From assembly GCF_900168325.1 (NCBI RefSeq), contig NZ_FVZE01000002.1, forward strand, positions 620,001 through 684,000: a DNA stretch of 64,000 bases. The letters are read 5' to 3'. Each line of letters starts with the position of its first letter. The first letter of the stretch is position 1. Positions 61,963 through 64,000 of this stretch are shown here, one piece after another. The notes under the pieces were generated by a model. That model made no database searches, was not told the DNA's origin, and worked only from the letters and a program-made list of their open reading frames with translations. The position numbers were made by a program, and so were the translations under genes. This DNA comes from Novosphingobium mathurense (lineage in GTDB: Bacteria; Pseudomonadota; Alphaproteobacteria; Sphingomonadales; Sphingomonadaceae).

Positions 61963-62007
61963 GGTATTCCTGCCTTTGCGGGAGCGAGTGGCGAGGGTGG
62001 GAATACC
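61963..62007. repeat. REP-like intergenic inverted repeat
   Basis: GGTATTCC (61963-61970) and GGAATACC (62000-62007) flank an inner TCCTGC/GCGGGA hairpin (61968-61973 with 61978-61983). Such dyads are common as dispersed intergenic repeats in Proteobacteria; no second copy was found in the window. Confidence 0.35.
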
Positions 62008-62017
62008 CGCAGCGGGC

Positions 62018-62914
62018 TCAAGCGGCGAGGCCGCTGGCCGATGCGAGGTGTGCGGGCAGGCTCGTGCGCAGGGCTTCGACCATGGCGCTGACCTTGGGCG
62101 AGAGGTGACGGCGCTGGGGATAGACGGCCCAGATCGGCTCTTCCTCGGGGTTGAGGTCGGGCAGGACGGGTTCCAGCCGCCCTTCGCCGAGGTGGTCGCC
62201 GAGATAGAAGCGCGGGACCTGGCAGATGCCCATGTCGGCCAGCGCTGCCTCGATCAGGGCGTTGCCGCTGTTGCAGCGCCAGCGTCCCTGCGGGCGGAAA
62301 GTCGCATTGGCCTTGAACTGCCACTGGGCGGTCGATCCCACGAGGCATTCGTGCCGGCGCAGGTCCTCGATGTCCTTGGGGCGACCGTGGCGGGCGAGAT
62401 AGGCCGGAGAAGCCAGTGTGATCAGCGCGCGCGAGGCTACTCGCGTGGCGACGAGCCGGGAATCGTTCAACTGGCCGGTACGGATGGCGAGATCGTAGCC
62501 ATCGGCGATGAGGTCGACGACGGCATTGTCGAGATCGAGCGTGATCGTCAGCGAGGGATAGGTCGTCGACAGCTCGCGCACGATCGGGGCCACGAACTTC
62601 TCCCCCAGCGCGTAGGAGCAGGTGATGCGCAAGTGGCCGCTCGGCTCGCCTTGCGAGGCAATCGCAGCGATAGCCTCGTCGCGCTCCTCGATCAGGCGCT
62701 TGCAGGTCTCCAGAAAGATCTGCCCTGTTTCGGTCAGGCGCAGCGAGCGGGTCGTGCGGTGGAGCAGCTGGGCCTGCAGCCGGCTTTCCAGCCGCGCGAG
62801 CGAGCGGCTCATGTGCGTCACCGAGGCGCCATAGGCCTGCGCCGCAGCCGTGAAACTGCCCAGCCGTGCGACCATTGCAAACTCTTCGATACCGTCCCAG
62901 TTGGCCAGCACCAT
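62018..62914 (-). CDS. LysR family transcriptional regulator
   Basis: 298 residues: HTH near the N-terminus ([35 protein letters not shown]), then effector domain ([37 protein letters not shown]). Divergent from the formaldehyde dehydrogenase gene across a 95-base gap with a perfect inverted repeat, so control of that gene is likely. Effector unknown. Confidence 0.92.
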   Translation of the reverse strand: MVLANWDGIEEFAMVARLGSFTAAAQAYGASVTHMSRSLARLESRLQAQLLHRTTRSLRLTETGQIFLETCKRLIEERDEAIAAIASQGEPSGHLRITCSYALGEKFVAPIVRELSTTYPSLTITLDLDNAVVDLIADGYDLAIRTGQLNDSRLVATRVASRALITLASPAYLARHGRPKDIEDLRRHECLVGSTAQWQFKANATFRPQGRWRCNSGNALIEAALADMGICQVPRFYLGDHLGEGRLEPVLPDLNPEEEPIWAVYPQRRHLSPKVSAMVEALRTSLPAHLASASGLAA

Positions 62915-62921
62915 TATCTCC

Positions 62922-62965
62922 GTACTGTGATAATCCTTTTCCTGCGGGGCGCTTTATCACAGTAC
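62922..62965. promoter_or_regulatory. LysR-regulator binding region, 12-bp inverted repeat
   Basis: GTACTGTGATAA (62922-62933) and TTATCACAGTAC (62954-62965) are perfect inverted arms, 32 bases apart centre to centre, in the divergent LysR/dehydrogenase gap. Confidence 0.6.
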
Positions 62966-63009
62966 CTGCGAGTCCTACAAAGCGCTTCGATCAAGAGGAG
63001 TTTGCGCAC

Positions 63010-64000
63010 ATGAAGACCCGCGCCGCAGTCGCTTTCGAAGCGAAGAAACCGCTGGAAATCGTCGAAGTCGACCTGGAAGGCCCCAAGGAAGGCGAAGTCC
63101 TGGTCGAAATCATGGCGACCGGTATCTGCCACACCGATGCCTACACGCTGGACGGACTCGATTCCGAAGGCATCTTCCCCTCGATCCTGGGCCACGAAGG
63201 CGCCGGCATCGTGCGCGAAGTCGGCCCGGGCGTCACCAGCGTGAAGCCGGACGACCACGTTATCCCGCTCTACACGCCGGAATGTCGCCAGTGTAAGTCG
63301 TGCCTCTCGGGCAAGACCAACCTGTGCACCGCGATCCGCGCGACGCAGGGGCAGGGCCTCATGCCCGACGGCACCAGCCGCTTCTCCTACAAGGGTGAGA
63401 AGATCTTCCACTACATGGGCTGTTCGACTTTCTCGAACTTCACCGTGCTGCCCGAGATCGCCGTCGCCAAGATCCGTGAGGACGCGCCGTTCCAGACCTC
63501 GTGCTACATCGGCTGCGGCGTCACCACCGGCGTCGGTGCCGTGACCAACACAGCCAAGGTGCAGGTCGGTGACAACGTCGTCGTCTTCGGCCTGGGCGGC
63601 ATCGGCCTCAACGTGATCCAGGGCGCCAAGCTGGCCGGCGCCAACAAGATCATCGGCGTCGATATCAACCCCGACCGCGAGGAATGGGGCCGCAAGTTCG
63701 GCATGACCGAGTTCCTCAACGTCAAGGGCATGAGCCGCGAGGACACCATCGCCAAGATCCTGCAGATGACCGATGGCGGCGCGGATTACACCTTCGACTG
63801 CACGGGCAACACCGAAGTGATGCGCACCGCGCTCGAGTGCTGCCATCGCGGCTGGGGCGAATCGATCATCATCGGCGTTGCCGAAGCGGGCAAGGAGATC
63901 GCCACCCGCCCGTTCCAGCTCGTCACCGGACGCGTCTGGAAGGGCACGGCATTCGGCGGGGCCAAGGGCCGCACCGACGTGCCCAAGATCGTCGACTGGT
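63010..64000 (+). CDS. S-(hydroxymethyl)glutathione dehydrogenase, 5' part
   Basis: Class III alcohol dehydrogenase cut at the right edge (330 residues seen). Catalytic zinc: Cys in [10 protein letters not shown] and His in GHEGAGIV; structural zinc Cys set in [20 protein letters not shown] fold [17 protein letters not shown]. It oxidises S-hydroxymethylglutathione from formaldehyde to S-formylglutathione; can also reduce S-nitrosoglutathione. ATG 63010 follows AAGAGGAG. Confidence 0.97.
   Translation, partial: MKTRAAVAFEAKKPLEIVEVDLEGPKEGEVLVEIMATGICHTDAYTLDGLDSEGIFPSILGHEGAGIVREVGPGVTSVKPDDHVIPLYTPECRQCKSCLSGKTNLCTAIRATQGQGLMPDGTSRFSYKGEKIFHYMGCSTFSNFTVLPEIAVAKIREDAPFQTSCYIGCGVTTGVGAVTNTAKVQVGDNVVVFGLGGIGLNVIQGAKLAGANKIIGVDINPDREEWGRKFGMTEFLNVKGMSREDTIAKILQMTDGGADYTFDCTGNTEVMRTALECCHRGWGESIIIGVAEAGKEIATRPFQLVTGRVWKGTAFGGAKGRTDVPKIVDW

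Overview
This window is a gene-dense, high-GC chromosomal segment from an alphaproteobacterium, most likely a sphingomonad of the Novosphingobium type. The main reasons are an intact PhyR-NepR-EcfG general stress response locus, the typical long leader on ClpS, a class I polyhydroxyalkanoate (PHA) synthase with phasin and depolymerase, TonB-dependent uptake, and HWE-type histidine kinases. Genus is inference. I see no insertion sequence, prophage, CRISPR array or rRNA operon. One tRNA gene (Leu, CAG) is present. Both ends are cut genes: phaC on the left and a glutathione-dependent formaldehyde dehydrogenase on the right.

Layout. 0-3 kb: phaC (3' part), phasin, clpS. 3.5-5.8 kb: lptF-lptG lipopolysaccharide export permeases. 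5.9-12 kb: desaturase, an acyltransferase-like protein, a CitE-like protein, lipB with a lipoprotein, membrane and methyltransferase genes. 12-18.3 kb: ArsC-like protein, an isolated 2Fe-2S oxidoreductase subunit, TonB receptor, yqgE, mocA-xdhC for molybdenum enzymes, and an L,D-transpeptidase-like protein. 18.4-28.9 kb: intracellular PHA depolymerase, ABC exporter, M13 peptidase, uppP, ppk2, rpmG, lolA, a candidate small RNA, xth and ribA. 29-39 kb: small hypotheticals, a beta-helix protein, terC, DUF2254, an EamA transporter, a pseudouridine synthase, GST, an NDUFA9-like protein, tRNA-Leu and doxX.

39-52 kb is the most interesting part: a general stress response and light-sensing block. It holds glsB, sodB, ecfG-nepR, a CHASE-HWE kinase, phyR, a GsrN-like small RNA, a second EcfG-type sigma factor, a PhyR-like receiver protein, an FMN-barrel stress protein, hemerythrin, and a bacteriophytochrome (PAS-GAF-PHY-HWE-REC) coupled to its heme oxygenase, then a Crp/Fnr regulator. 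Eight EcfG-type promoter readings (GGAAC, 17 or 18 bases, GTT) lie upstream of genes here. Two of them come from one palindromic element between nepR and the kinase gene. The reading is that HWE kinases, one sensing red/far-red light, control PhyR phosphorylation; PhyR-P sequesters NepR; EcfG is freed and transcribes the local stress genes and the small RNA.

52-64 kb: a monooxygenase-like protein, SDR and ThuA protein, a 30-codon ORF, a complete RND efflux operon with divergent TetR and its operator, an enoyl-CoA hydratase-like gene, and a LysR regulator divergent from the formaldehyde dehydrogenase across a 12-bp inverted repeat.
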